DNA from: Gracilariopsis chorda
Lineage: Eukaryota > Rhodophyta > Florideophyceae > Gracilariales > Gracilariaceae
Direction of reading: 5' to 3'
Assembly (NCBI GenBank): GCA_003194525.1
Contig: NBIV01000130.1
Span: forward strand, 124,001 to 188,000
Length of the DNA: 64,000 nucleotides
Positions 9,465 through 21,518 of this stretch are shown one piece after another. The notes beneath the pieces are model-generated. The model was given only the letters and a program-made list of their open reading frames with translations, searched no databases and was not told the DNA's origin. The number at the start of each line of letters is the position of its first letter. The stretch's first letter is position 1. A program made the translations under genes and the position numbers.

Positions 9465-9758
9465 ACTCAGAACCACAGGCATAGAGGAAACAACTCAAAC
9501 CGGCATCAACTTGAAGCTGTTTAGAACCTTAATTGAATATAACAAAAAGTGTATACAAATCAGAAGTACTTACTCTGTAATGTATAGAAAGTACTACAGA
9601 GTAAGCCATAAATATAGGACCAAAACTGTTCCGCTCACATTCGCGCCAAATTGGAACGATATCAAACAGTCCAACGTTCCAAACTGTTTCCTACCCACCT
9701 CCCCCTTTTTTTTAGTTCCACTGCAGAGCTGTGGAAAAAGTTCATGATGCTTCATGGA

Positions 9759-9934
9759 CGCTCTCCCACAGAATAAGAGAAAAGAGCATTTGTTGCTCTC
9801 AGCCAACAAACCATGAAACACAAAGAGATGGCTGCAATCATAAAGCGCTCCAAAACTGTCCTAACAAACTTTTTAAAGGCCCCAGAAATGTACAGTACCA
9901 AAACAGGAAAGGAGAAACCACAAAAAGTCACTTG
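9759..9934 (+). pseudogene. Tc1 transposase, N-terminal helix-turn-helix part
   Basis: DNA-binding half of the transposase. The frame reads EKRAFVALSQQTMKHKEMA, then IIKRSKTVLTNFLKAPE, matching the first helix-turn-helix of Tc1 transposases (reIA..igRSktvv..fLk.p), followed by a basic GRPKK-like stretch (TGKEKPQKV). There is an in-frame TAA just upstream (about 9768-9770). The reading is cut at 9934 by the LTR of the nested gypsy element. It resumes at 21519, where sequence after the insertion continues the same protein (SAKYK then RLFREAKRSG) with a frame slip. Confidence 0.8.
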
Positions 9935-10699
9935 TGTGGTGCAAACTTCAAAAGGGAGACAAAGCACGAGGGTGGTCGAAGTCCTTATCTCTTTAGAGAG
10001 TAGCACGGCAAAATCACCACTCTTTTTTAACATAATAGCTGTACGTAAACCGGGGCTTACTTTACGACTGGCGTACAGGTGCAGAGTGGCCTAGAAAAGG
10101 ATCGAAGAGACGTAGGGCAGTGATAGTGCGAATCGGGTGGTCACCCGTATGAAGAGTGCGCGACGGCTCACCGGTAAGCACAATGGGTGCCACATGTATA
10201 ACATAGTAACAAAAAAAGCAAAACAAACATAAATAGACAAACACAAGTCTTTATATGTGGTTTGAAGTGCCATGAGGTGGAAGATTAGTCCTACAAAAGG
10301 AGACCACTACGCAAGGGAGGATATCGTGCCCCGGGGGTTTCTGAGCAGAGACGGACACTCTCTTGTGTGGGAGTTATTGACTGAGATGGCCAGAGCTTAC
10401 CTAATTAGGGTGCCGGCCGTCAACCGTCTACTTTAATAACTAATTATTTAGAAAGATAAGTAAATAGATAACTAAATAAATAAATAATGGTAACAGTAAC
10501 CCTAAAAAGTGGTGCTTGCAGACGTCCACGTGTGTTATCCGTACTTTTGTCACCAGTGTGCAATTCCCACAATTCCAAGCATGCCATGGCCAACCCATTC
10601 AGATACTACTTCTCATATACGTGGCTAAATCCAACTCTCGTAACGAGGCATGTATGCGCGTGATTCTAGATTAATCACCGCGAAAGGCGTCGCTCTACA
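9935..10699 (-). repeat. 3' LTR of G2
   Basis: 765 bp aligning with 20746-21518 throughout, with many substitutions and small indels. It includes an AT-rich TAAA/TAGA microsatellite at about 10440-10490 that is also in the other LTR (about 21250-21310). Confidence 0.9.
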
Positions 10700-10713
10700 T
10701 ATTCCCCTCCAGA
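10700..10713 (-). other. Polypurine tract of G2
   Basis: On the minus strand, CTGGAGGGGAATA immediately precedes the 3' LTR, the expected position of the plus-strand primer. Confidence 0.65.
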
Positions 10714-10901
10714 GGCGCGAAAAAGTATCGTAGCGAGGTGTCAACCCGTCGCGCCGGACTGCGTGAATAACAGCCATGAGCGGGCGCTAAAACCATTCCA
10801 GGGAGCAGCACGCATAAGCGAATACTTCTACGATCACCGACAACCTTGACGTTTCCCATCCACCTCTTGTGAGTTCTTTTTCTTCTGCGCGTTCTCTGAC
10901 G

Positions 10902-12683
10902 ATGAGTTTCAACAATCTCAACAATGGTGCTCAGGCTCCAAATACCGGGTATTTCTCTGGCCTCTAGACTGCGCCTCTCCTTTCACGGGGTAATCAGACC
11001 AATCAACCAAACTAACTGAATCAATCGGGTAATGCCACAAATGCATCGTCAGCAACTCCGAGCGCTCCGTTCACCGCGCCGATGGCGAGTACGTGGCCAT
11101 CCTACGATGCGTTACTGTCCGTAGACCCACGAGTTGAACCTGGCCGATATCGTGGGGCGCTATGGTTTCACTCAGAGGGGGCTCAAGACGAGGACTTGCT
11201 CAAAAACTACGCTGCTGGCAACGGAACTTCCGGGAGATCTCCATGTTTGGGTATCCTACAGCCTCGACTGGCGAAACAGCGTAACCGTGCCTGCACACGT
11301 AATGGTACACCAACGAGGGGAGAACGATGTACAGGCCCAGAGTGGCATGGTCCGTTTAGCATATCAACGACTGGGTCGGACGCATTTGGAGAACCCGATC
11401 CCGAGGGAGAACACAGCTCAGCCTGGCTTTCTACCGCATTCAAGGCGAGATTGGTTACGAAGACCGTTTAGCCGAATTATCAAGGAGTATCCCCAACATT
11501 GAGCATGCTGCTCAGCTTAACCAGAGGTATCTTTGATGGGCTCTTTCCATCATCCGTGCGGAGTTCCGATACCTTCGTCACTTGCTACGGTCCACCGTTC
11601 TACAGATGATCCGTTTCGAACGTCGAGCATCCTCCCAGTTTGAGCACATGATTCCGTATCAGAACGTTGAAGCTGAACGCATCCCACGACAGTATATGCA
11701 TGGGCGTTACGTGTCTCTCCCCAGAATCTGGGCGACTTACGAATCGTTCCGAGATTGCTACATGGAGCTTCCGCCGTGTAGCACCTACATAGGTAGTAGA
11801 CTGTGCAACAATCCGTTTTCCGGCTGGTAGGCCGTCCTCCTCACAGAGTGGGTAGCTCGTGCTGCGGCGTTTTTTCTAGTTGACGTATACGACCAATACC
11901 GACTGTGGTTTCTTCCTCCAAGGGTTCGAACCGGTATCCGTGCTCCTGATCTCTCCGTCGTCTTTGGAGGTGGTGGTAATCACAACGAAGTAATCTCCTT
12001 GTTGAATGCTCTGAACCAGGTAGACTGGAATGCAGTGCCCACCCATCCAATGGACTCGAAGACAGCAGGGGACGAATCCCTCCGACCGTCCACCGCGGTT
12101 TCGTACGCCTTTGGCGGGAGATTACGTTTTCTACAACTCGTGAGAGCAAACCTTCATCAATGAAGTGCAAGAAGCCGCGTTGCGGGACGCTAAACGCGCG
12201 GTTCCACTGGGTCATCCGCGGAGCTACGTCATGAAAGATGGTTACTTTCATCCTTATGAGGAGCCTGATCCCATGATGGATGACAAAAGGGACGTGGGGG
12301 CGACCGGTGGTGGAAGCCTTCCTGTTCCAGAGAGTGCGGGTCAACCAGCCTACGCTGTGTAAAAGCCTCCAGTACGTGTTCCAGAGATGTCGTCACAGCC
12401 TTTTCCATCTCCAGCTATGCCAATTCAAGTCCCAAATGATGGTGGTGCGTCTCACGGTGGTGGTTCAGCCGGCGGAGCCGTGCCAAGAGCCGGTGTAACA
12501 CCGATGGTGACGTATACCGGGTCGTACCGTGCTGCGATAATCTCCCAGTTCTTGTAGAACTTTGGGATTGATCCTTCCGAGGCATACAGTAGTCTGACGC
12601 AGATACGGGACGCCGTGCTCGTGTGGATGGGCCATGGCGGAAACCTACCTGGACCAAAGGGTAACGGGGGACCTTCCTCGTGA
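10902..12683 (+). pseudogene. Antisense ORF of element G2, product unknown
   Basis: Between the chromodomain end of pol and the 3' LTR, the strand opposite to gag-pol encodes about 590 residues of protein-like sequence with some seven stops or frameshifts. One frame from ATG 10902 to about 11130 (stops at 10965 and 11019) gives an Asn/Gln/Ser/Thr-rich N-terminus, MSFNNLNNGAQAPNTGYF, then MASTWPSYDALLSVDPRVEP. A shifted frame gives LPGDLHVWVSYSLDWRNSV and VPAHVMVHQRGEND. Further segments read LLRSTVLQMIRFERR, AAAFFLVDVYDQYRLWFLPP and AVPLGHPRSYVMKDGYFHPY, ending in a Gly/Pro-rich tail. I recognise no family. Some plant Tat-lineage gypsy elements have antisense ORFs; whether this one is related is unknown. 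Its promoter would lie in or near the LTR at 9935-10699. Confidence 0.55.
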
Positions 12684-13049
12684 GTGGGGCAGACCCAACA
12701 TATCTTGGCTGTTGTACCTCCGATTAGCGGAGTGCAGCCTAGAAATATATTCGATTGCCAGGAACGATAGACGGGAGTAAACTCTGCTTCACCATGCTAA
12801 TTTTTATCGTCTACTTCTTCCTTTTGTCTTAAGGCACTTCATTCCTTCTATTCAAGGGGCATTTTTCTCCTCATGAGGCAAATTCTTCTCTTTCCTCAGC
12901 CTCGTCCCTCTTCTTCTTCTCGAGTGTCCATCATCCCTTCCAAAGGGGTATACCATAATCATCCTTTCTGAGGTTCAATCTCATCTCTTCACGAGCTTCC
13001 ACCCCCGTTCTCGGAGAGAGGGTGACCAACACGCGATCGAAGCGGTGAA
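12684..13049. other. Spacer between antisense ORF and pol of G2
   Basis: Pyrimidine-rich on the plus strand (TTCTTCC and CTTCTTCTCG runs around 12810-12920). No gene seen. The two convergent transcription units of G2 would meet here. Confidence 0.4.
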
Positions 13050-13598
13050 CTACCCTACAAGGGCATTATCGATGTTCGCCGGCACTCCGGTCTTCTCACG
13101 ACGGTGATACTGTACGATCTTTGATTGGGGCAAACGATCAACCGGTTCATCCGTGTCAGCGGACGGCGGGTAACTGAACCAGCGAACGCGGCATTCAATT
13201 TCCCTGGTTGGCTTGTAACGATGCCCAACGATGTGGTCTATTACGAACTTTTTCGGATAAACGTCTCGCTTGGCGGCTCCCTTCGCCACCTGCTTCACAG
13301 TGTTATCAGCCGACAACTTCGATGATTGAGTGGCCGCAACAGGCTGATCCAAAGCCACAGGCAGAATTGTTGACCTGTTAGTAGTCTTTAACGCTACACT
13401 ACGGGGTGGAGGTGAGCTCAGTTCCTGAGAACCAGGGGGGGCGTTCCGCGAGCTTGCGTGGGTACTTTCGCCTGGTTTATGACGTTTTGTGGTGGGGAGG
13501 CGGATCGACAACAACGGCGTGTACCCGCGTTGCTGAGCTCCCACTGGGTGGCGCACGGCGCGACTTATGTGATGTGGGATGTGCAGTTTCTTCTGCAC
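13050..13598 (-). pseudogene. G2 pol C-terminus with chromodomain
   Basis: A 182-codon frame whose last 60 residues read KKFVIDHIVGHRY, ECRVRWFSYPPSADTDEPV and LPQSKIVQYHRR. This is the chromodomain pattern (YxVExIxxHR..., YLVRWxGYPPSEDTWEPxxNL) that some gypsy integrases use to target chromatin. The second aromatic-cage tryptophan (TWEP) is replaced (TDEP). It lies downstream of the integrase core, separated by about 570 bases of linker with broken frames (one short frame at 13797-14012). Confidence 0.75.
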
Positions 13599-14165
13599 CA
13601 GCAGCGTAATCCGTCCCTTTTGGGCTTAGCTTCACGATAAGTTTCGGCTCATTTTCCATCCCATGATAATCTGAGCCGGTACAACGGGCAATTGATGAAC
13701 GTCCAGCGAGTGGGATGGCTTCGCAATTAGTTTGACCATCCTCGAGGTGAGAACTCTTTCTCCTCGCGGTTGTAGGGTCGTCCTACGGGAGGGAACTTAC
13801 TGTACCGGATCCACCGTGATATGTTTCTCAGACGCCATTCTGGCAGTTATCGGGCGTGCGTGAGCGATGGTAGATTGCGGCGGAATTTCCGAGATAGTCA
13901 CAGAACTATTCACTAGGTCTCCTGTGTAAATGTCCATTTGCGGAGTACGGCCGATCAGGCCTTGATCTGGCCCTGTACAGGTTACTCCTCGAATGCGAAT
14001 GTCTGAACCCATGGTCGACGGTGCTTCCTCGACAGAGTGTCCAATTCCAGTAAGCTGTCGTGGACTACTGTCTGTTTCCGGCGAGACTTCCTTGTTGACA
14101 AGAGAACTAACCCCTGTAGTGGGTGTAGCTTTCCTGATGGTGTCAATGCGTGGCTGCGGCTTCTG

Positions 14166-15499
14166 TTAACCAGTAACCGTGTTGTCTCGAGTAAAGCCAT
14201 TTTGGGTGGAGCCAGAAGGCGATTCCACTTCAATTAACCGTGTATCACTAGAATCCTGCGACGGTTGCAAAACTGGTTTTTCTTTCACGCTACAGCGAAC
14301 AGTCGTCTCCCACTCTTTAGATGGAGTGGCATTAGAAGGCGGAAGGAAGTTTGCAGACGCTTTAACAGGTCCTAAAAGGCGAGAACAAACGAACGGATTA
14401 GATTCCGAGGGCTCGGAGTTGTTCGATAAACCCAGGAGGTCAGACAGTCCCCGCGTAGGGTTTTGTATCCCGTTTGGCGTGGTAACGGTGTCTGCGTTCA
14501 TTGAGAGAGTTCCATTAGCGACTTCTGGCGTGCCACGGTTTGCTATAGTCTCTGTGTCGGTTGTGGGTCCTTGGACGAGGTGATGGCGAGAAAAGCGCTC
14601 TTGGTTTCTATTGACTTCCTGTACTACTGTGTTCTTTTTCACAGAAACAACTGGATGCGGTCCATCACCGATGGGCGATAGCTTATGTCGCTTCTTCTTC
14701 CCAGGGTTGTAGTATTCTTTCCTTACAAAAGTCATTTGTCTTTTCTCTAACAAAAGAAGAGGCCGGCATATCCGGGCGTCAAAGTTGCGCTTATAGGCGA
14801 GTTGAGCTCTCGCCATGGACGATTTGGCGACAAGTACCATATTGGTAAGCCACGTCTTCCATCGAATGTAATGATCTGCCGGTGGCAGGTACTTATCCAG
14901 CGTCGGCTGTGGCTTGACTGCTACGAGCAAAGGAGGACGTGAGAGTACCAGATCAAATGGTAAGAGGACAGTAACTCCGTGTCCCTGCTTTTTATACGCA
15001 TACGTCAAGGTATCAGTATAAATATCCAACGTACGTGGATGTTCGACAGTGTACGCACGCAATGGGGACGGGAATTTTCCGTTAAACTGCTCAACTTGCC
15101 CATTACATTGGGGGTGATACGTCGTTGTGAAAACATTCTTCACATCTAGTATTCGATAGACGTCGTGGAAGAAACGCGCAGCGAACTGCGGTCCGTTATC
15201 AGATAATAAGTTAATGAGTGGACCGTAGACGAGTCCCCAATGTCGGACGAGGGCTTCGGCTACGATCTTGGCGGTAATCTTCTTCAACGGAACAGTCCCG
15301 AAAAGCTTCGAGAAGTGATCCGTAATGACGAGTAGAAACTGATTTCGACGGTAACTCCGGAGTAATTCTTCTAATATGTCGATAGCAACGAACTCAAGGG
15401 GTACCCGTGCTGTGAAAAGCGTTATCTTCTTCGCATGCTTGCGGAGCTCAACTCCTTCTCCAGCACTATGGGCACAAGCTCTAACAGTAGAATGTCAGT
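14166..15499 (-). pseudogene. G2 integrase
   Basis: Catalyses insertion of the cDNA. The frame is continuous from about 15497, beginning after an in-frame TGA. It shows ACAHSAGEGVELRKHAKK (the end of the zinc module, with one cysteine apparently lost), the first catalytic Asp in FVAIDILEEL, the second in LLSDNGPQFAARFF, and Glu in HPQCNGQVEQFNGK. After the core, the C-terminal part is rich in Thr/Pro/Ser with no clear GPY/F module. The three DDE residues are present, so this domain is the best kept part of G2. Confidence 0.85.
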
Positions 15500-15724
15500 C
15501 GATCGCTAATGCGGGCCAGTAAAAGTCCCGACGAAGTGTCTTGTATAACGTCCTAGCACCAGGGTGAGCAGCAACCTTAGCGTGGTGAGAAAAATTAGTA
15601 TCCTTGACTGCAAGGTATGGGGAACTACGATTTGTGGGGAAGAACGCGCTGTTTGCACCAAGTAGCTTTGAGTATTAATCCCGAACGGGATGTCTGCAGA
15701 CTCATTCAATTGAGCGCGAATCTT

Positions 15725-17160
15725 CTAGCAAAACGGGTCTCCAAACTGCTCCCGTACTATTGCCTCTGGAGTAACCAGGGCAAATGAGCCAGATTCCGGA
15801 TCTTTACCGTCTACGACGAGAATATCATTACACATATCGTCTGAGATCACGTCATAGTTTTCGTATTCCTCAAGCAGAAAGCACGGTATATCTTCATCAT
15901 CATGATCGATGGCTAAAGCCTTACCATCCGTTCCCAAACGTGAAAGGTCGTCCTCCTGGGCTTTCAAGCTTCCCTTCCCACAGGTGACATCGTAATCGAA
16001 CTCGGATAGGCGAAGTCTCCAACGCATCAAACGTCCTGAAGGCCCAGTAATTGACATCAACCAGCGTAACGCGGAATGGTTCGTGTTAAGGGTGAAACTA
16101 GTACCCATAAGATATGGACTTACCTTCTGTAGAGCCCATACCGTGGCGAGACATTCGTTCCCTGATACAGAATAATTACGTTCCTGAAGTTTCAAGGTCC
16201 TCGACCAGTAATCTATTGGTTTGCGTTCCCCATCGGGTGTAGTTTGAAACAACACACAGTCAATCTGGTATTCAGTAGAGTCCGTATCAACGGTGTAAGA
16301 TAGGCCAATCTTTGGCAACGATAGAATCGGGGCAGATTTAACTGCCTCTTTTAAAGTGTCGAGAGCTTCCGCTTGCGCAGGAGCAAGGGATTCCAGTTGT
16401 GGCAGTTCTCTCTTTCTGAGGAGTTCATTGAGAGGTCCCAAGATCTCCTCGAAGCCAGGAATAATCTGTCAGTAGACGTTGCATAGTCCAAAAAAGGATC
16501 AAAGGTCCGTCTGCGTTGTGGGGTGCTTGGCCTCCTTGAGGGACTTTACGCGAGCTTGTTCGATCAACAGATGTTCGGGACGGATCACATGCCCCAAAAA
16601 CTTGATCTAATCGGTAAATAAATTGCACTTCCTCAACTTGAAAATAATTGTTGCATCACAAAACGTGGCCATGATCTCCCGAACATGTTCGAGGTGTACA
16701 TCCAAATTGTTGGAGAAGATAATGATATCGTCCATATAGACGAGGCAGCTCCGCCATTTCAAACGGGCGAGGAGGATACCCAGCGCTCGCTGAAGGGTAG
16801 CAGGTGCATTCTTTAATCCAAAAGGCATACGAATGAAGCGGTATAGTCCTGAATGACAGACGGAAGTGGTTTTATCACAATCTTCGGGTCCAACGAGTTG
16901 CCAATAACCCCAGTTTGCATCCAACGTGGAGAACACGATTGCCTCGCCAAGAGAGTCTATATACTCGTCCATACCGGTTATCGGATACACTTCGTTCATG
17001 GTAACAGCTTTAAGGCGGCGGTAGTTGATTCAGAAACGCCTGGAACCATCGGGACTCGGAGCTGGTAACACTGGGGATGCTCACGGTGAATGAGGGGGTT
17101 TAATCACGCCTGCACGGATCATCGTTTCCACTTGGGACTGTTCTTCCTGCCTTGCCTTGG
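15725..17160 (-). pseudogene. G2 reverse transcriptase and RNase H
   Basis: RT fingers at about 17150-17000 with stops (VETMIRAGVIKPPHS, NYRRLKAVTMNEVYP). Palm at 16999-16607: motif A FSTLDANWGYWQL, motif B GLKNAPATLQRAL, motif C YMDDIIIFS. The thumb (16628-16425) is in another frame. RNase H at 16441-15725: TVDTDSTEYQIDCVL, NECLATVWALQK and NTNHSALRWL, where the usual TDH is NTNH, a lost acidic residue, ending GPSGRLMRWRLRLSEFDYD. It is close in sequence to the RT-RNase H of element G3 (49472-51569), so both belong to one clade. Confidence 0.85.
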
Positions 17161-17708
17161 GGCCTGCTGTGTAAGGATTTTGAGCGATCTGTATCGTGTC
17201 TGGCAGTAAATTAATCCGTTGTTCTGTAATTGAGACTTGTCCAAGAGGCCCATCTCACATTGGTGTAAACTCAACTAACATCTCTCGTAATTTCTCAAGT
17301 TTTGAATTCAGCACATATTCCAGGCTCCAGATCCTCTTATTCCTTCACAGGGTGGAGCGTTTTATCACTCGTTAAAACGGCCTTCTCTTCCAAATCTTTC
17401 GTGTGTTCAGACTTCTCTTCCGAGGAAGCGACTGCAACAGTGGTCTCCTCCCCCTGCTTAGGTCAAAGTACGTTGCTAGGCGTTGGCTGTTGTAACGAAC
17501 CCGAACATCTCAGCGGCGGACACCTTCGTAGGGATGAGTGCCATTGGATGGGAAAGAACGGTACCCAGGACTGGTTTTTTAACCGGATACTGGGTTTTCA
17601 TACCGAAGGTGGCAATGAGAACCCAAAAGGGGTGTTCATTGGATATATGAACAACTCTTTTCACCAAATTGAGCTGATACTTCTCATAGAGAGAGCCAAG
17701 TGGCTGGA

Positions 17709-18332
17709 CTACACGTAACCCACGCGGAGTGGCAATAACAACAACCAGTACTTGGGATGCCGAAGGAATCGCAACATGTCATGCAACCCGAACCTTCGGT
17801 GACTCTTGCGGAGGTGATGAATCTTGCAATGAGGCAGTGAAAGGTACCAATTTGGATGACGCTCTTCGCAGAGAGCGTCACACAATCGGTATAAACGAGC
17901 CATCTTCCATTTCGACTTCTCGCGACTGCGCCCGAATATTCTTGACGAATCGATCACAATAGTCACATCCCAAAAAAAGGGGGCAGCTAGGGTCTTGCAG
18001 ATAATAATTTCCAGACGCATTAAGCAGTTTCCAGTCCGCAAGACAAGTGTGACGATTCCTGCTGTTCGTAAAGGGTTGTTGTTAGCGTCAGCGACATCCA
18101 TGACGGGTCCATGACGAACACGTGAACCCACCTCCAGCGGTAACCAAGATTCAATAATGAAGCTACGGCCGGCACCTGTATCCAGAGTAGACAGATGAGG
18201 CAACATATACTGGGTGGAAAGGCCAAGGTCAGCAAACACCTTGTAGTTTCGCTTGGCCGCTACCATAACTCGATCCGGAATCCCGTTGTTCCTCCACGCG
18301 CGACACAACACACCGTTTGTGGTGGATTCCAC
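17709..18332 (-). pseudogene. G2 aspartic protease
   Basis: Polyprotein-processing protease. The active-site signature STLDTGAGRSFI lies at about residues 48-59 of this 207-codon frame, with the canonical D-T-G-A kept. The second half of the frame loses similarity, suggesting a frameshift. From 17161 to 17708 only short broken frames link it to the RT. Confidence 0.65.
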
Positions 18333-18335
18333 GTC

Positions 18336-20503
18336 TCAGTTGGCCACTTTCCTCGAACAAATGCGGACCGGGAAGCGAGGGTGTGACGCCTCGAGTGCCC
18401 TGGGTCTCCAATCGGGCGCCTCTCCAACGGAGGATTCTCCCCCACTCAGTTTCTGTTTCGTCCTGGTAGGATCGGCGTCCTGCGTACCAGAAACCTGAGT
18501 GGAGATCTGTAGAAAAAACACAGAACTATCCGCAACAGCAGGGTTCGACGCAATGACGGCGGACGAGTTCATTACCTTCGTCGACGGAGCCTGTGCGGGT
18601 AGCCGGTTAGGAAAGTCCGCTCTTGCGCGCAGGTACGACTGGACAGGTACCAATGCTTGCTCTTCCTGGTTCACAGCTTCGTAATTCACGAAAACCTTGG
18701 GCATTTCCGTGAATGTCGGTGTACAATTCGTGGCCACATGACTATGGTCATAGCATAATGTAGCAGATCAACTTGAGGGGCACCTCGAAAGTTCGGTCGG
18801 TATACTTTACCATTCGGGGGTCCACCCATCCAGAATTCTGGTAACGACTACCGTTAGCATATGGGACGGCTGGAGCATGCACACGGGGGTTGTCTGCATA
18901 TAGCAGCTGGTTATCCGTCTGATACGAGGCGTGCGAGGTAGACGGAAGCTCCATTGTCAGGAAAGAAACCAGATCCTCCTGTGCAAGGTGTAGATTATCA
19001 ACCTCACGACGAGTGTAATCCTGTGGCATTATAGAGATGGAAGACGGTGCAGCCTCGATTTCAAGTGCTCCAGATGTGATAGGGGTAGCCAAGTGAGCAC
19101 GCAGGGCGTCTTTTTCTGCCTCCACGTATTGAACCAACTGGAGATAAGTTGTTCTTCTCCTTTCATCACGACTTTGAGCGACAAGGGTGCAAATACCCAG
19201 ATCTAATCTGTCGATTAGCATCGTGCAACGCTGGCTAGTGGTTTAAAAATTGCCCCAAAGGTGGAATGCCTTATTAAGCCGTATAGATAATTCGGTATCC
19301 GACTCCTTTGGGCTTTGTTAGGTATCGTGTAACATGATGATAGCCTCTTGGATGAAGTTTCCCGTATCATACAAGGGTAGCACTTACTGCACGGCCTCGG
19401 GCCAACAGGTGAACGCTCCTTCGGAGGCACGTGAAAAGCCTCTTACGGAGTTGAAATGAACTTACGTGAGTCCAACTATAACGTACGGTAGGGCGATGTA
19501 AGCATGTCTGCCACTCATGCAGAGGATGTTAACCTCCCCTACGAAGTGTGATAAGACGTCCAACAAAAGCATGTGGTCCTCCCTAGTGAAAAACGGGTTA
19601 CAAAACGACAAAGCCATCCTCTTGATGCAATCGTTTATCTGCCCGGCTCCGCGGGGGGTTTGGTCCAGCGAAAAGTCTTCCAAACGGTAGTAACGGTACG
19701 ATAAAAGCTTCCTTTAAAGAGGGTTCGTAGGTTTCAGGTCCTTCAGGCCAGGGAGCTTTCTTCTCTTCGAACGGGCTCTAACTTCACCATAGGTAGTTAA
19801 CGATTTCTGCGAACGCGAGGAATGGCGAGCACCATCAGACGATGAGTGCAGCGAAGAATCTCCCGAATGAGCTGACCATCCGGAGGAGTCAGAGTCGTAG
19901 CTACGTTTACCTCCCTTCTTGGAGTGTCCGTTTGTGCCGTGACCACGGCTCGCACGTTGTGATAGCCCAGCGGGCTTTTCTGGGACGTCACTCACATTCG
20001 CAATGGTCGCTTCTAACCTCGAAAGACGGGCCATGACACGATTGAATGTCGTATCAATGTCGGTTACCGAACCGGGGTATCCCCGAAAATCTTTCCAATA
20101 GAGACTTGACATCCTTCCGTAAAGTACGTACATGTTCAGACACACCTCCAAAGAGATCAGCATCAACCCTCATACGGAGTGCATTAACCTCACTAACAAA
20201 AGCCGCGTGAGAACTCTGCAACACACATGCTCGAGCCTCCAGGTTTCTCAACTGTACGTCAAATTCGCTAATGAGTACATCAGACTCCACAACGGTGGAT
20301 TTGGGTCTCATCGCTTGAGCACTAGAAGGACCAGCCACTGGGGGCACTGAAGACTTGGTGTATTGTTTCCGGCTTCCGGTTATCTGTTCAATACGCTCCA
20401 CTGGGGCGGGAACTGAACGCGATCGTGGAGGGACCTCTCCACCGACCAAACTCTGTCGCGACGGACCTTGGACTTTGCTACTCAACTTTTTGCCAGAACA
20501 CAT
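18336..20503 (-). pseudogene. G2 gag
   Basis: About 2.2 kb in at least six frames, upstream of the protease. From ATG 20503: a Ser/Pro/Lys-rich N-terminus, a helical segment with regularly spaced Leu (VQLRNLEARACVLQ, LRKDVKSLLERFSG), a Ser/His/Lys-rich low-complexity stretch (about 20040-19720), then a folded-looking segment (DCIKRMALSFCNPFF, LLLDVLSHFVG) and a Gln/Ala helical region (LQLVQYVEAEKDALRAHL). I identify it as gag by position and composition; I do not see a clear CCHC knuckle. G3 has a comparable long gag. Confidence 0.55.
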
Positions 20504-20729
20504 TGCTGCTAGACGTTAAAAAAGACCAGGTACTGGGAACAATCAGAGAACTAATGAACAAAGTAACCTTGAATGAGAGCCACACACTCAATCGAGAAAT
20601 ACACTTCCAATTTCGGAACCACAACACGTAAGAGGGTCACAGGTTCAGAAAAACTTCTGTGTCCAACCACGAGATATCCAATTGAAACACAAACACTGCT
20701 GAATCTCCAACCAGTCGCTAGATCGATTC

Positions 20730-20745
20730 TAGGTCGGGAGACCAG
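20730..20745 (-). other. Primer-binding site of G2
   Basis: On the minus strand, CTGGTCTCCCGACCTA abuts the 5' LTR end. The same 16 bases occur at 41927-41942 and 46352-46367 in front of the G3 gag, so both elements use the same tRNA primer. The reverse complement ends ...GGGAGACCA(G), a plausible tRNA 3' end; I cannot name the tRNA. Confidence 0.75.
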
Positions 20746-21518
20746 TGTGGTGCAAACCCCAAAAGGTAGACGAAGCACGAGGGTGTTCGAAGTCTTTCTC
20801 TCTTTAGAGGGTAGCACGGCAACAGAACCACGTGTGGTGAGTACACGAGCCGGGTGTAAACCGGCGCTCACTTCACGACTGATGCACAGGTGCAAGAGAG
20901 GCCTAGAAAAGGATCGACGACACGCAGAGCAGTAATAGTGCGGATCAGGTGGTCACTCGTACGAGGAGTGCGCGACGGCTCACCGGTGAGCACAATGAGT
21001 GCCATCTGTGTAACAAAGCAACGAAAAGAAGCAATGGAAACAGAAAAAGACAAACACAAGTTTTTAAATGTGGTTGAAAGCGCCATGAGGTGGATGAATA
21101 GTCCTACGCAAGGCGACGACTCTCCGAGGGAGGATATCGGGCACCCGGGGCTTTTGAGTCAGAGCCGAACACTGGCTTGTGCAAGGTTTATTGAAGTGGA
21201 CGGCCCGAGCTCACCTACCTAAGTAGGGTGCCGGCTGTCAACCGCACACTGTAATAAATAATTATGTAGATAGATAGGTAAATAGATATCTAAATAAATA
21301 AGTAAATAGTGGTAACGGTATCCCTAAAAAGGGGTGCTCACACACATATATGTGCGCTATCCGTACTCTTGTCACCAGTGTCCAATTACTATTTCAAGTG
21401 TGCCATGGTCAACCCATTGGGGAGTTACTTCTCATATACGTGGCTAAAACCAACTGTCGTCACGAGGCATGTATGAGCGTGCTTCACGATTAATCACCGC
21501 GAATAGTGTTGCTCTACA
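20746..21518 (-). repeat. 5' LTR of G2
   Basis: 773 bp, TGTGGTGC...CTCTACA on the plus strand, aligned to 9935-10699. Followed by ACTTC, the right copy of the target-site duplication, where the Tc1 transposase resumes. Confidence 0.9.

Larger units (their letters stand above)
9935..21518 (-). mobile_element. Large Ty3/gypsy LTR retrotransposon (element G2), decayed, with an antisense gene
   Basis: 11,584 bp between TGTGGTGC and CTCTACA ends. It is bounded by ACTTG (9930-9934) and ACTTC (21519-21523), a near-perfect 5-bp target-site duplication inside the Tc1 transposase gene. The LTRs (765 and 773 bp) are clearly diverged, so the insertion is old. Minus-strand order: LTR, primer-binding site, gag, protease, RT, RNase H, integrase, chromodomain, then an opposite-strand coding region of about 1.8 kb, polypurine tract, LTR. 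Every coding part has stops and frameshifts. Confidence 0.9.
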
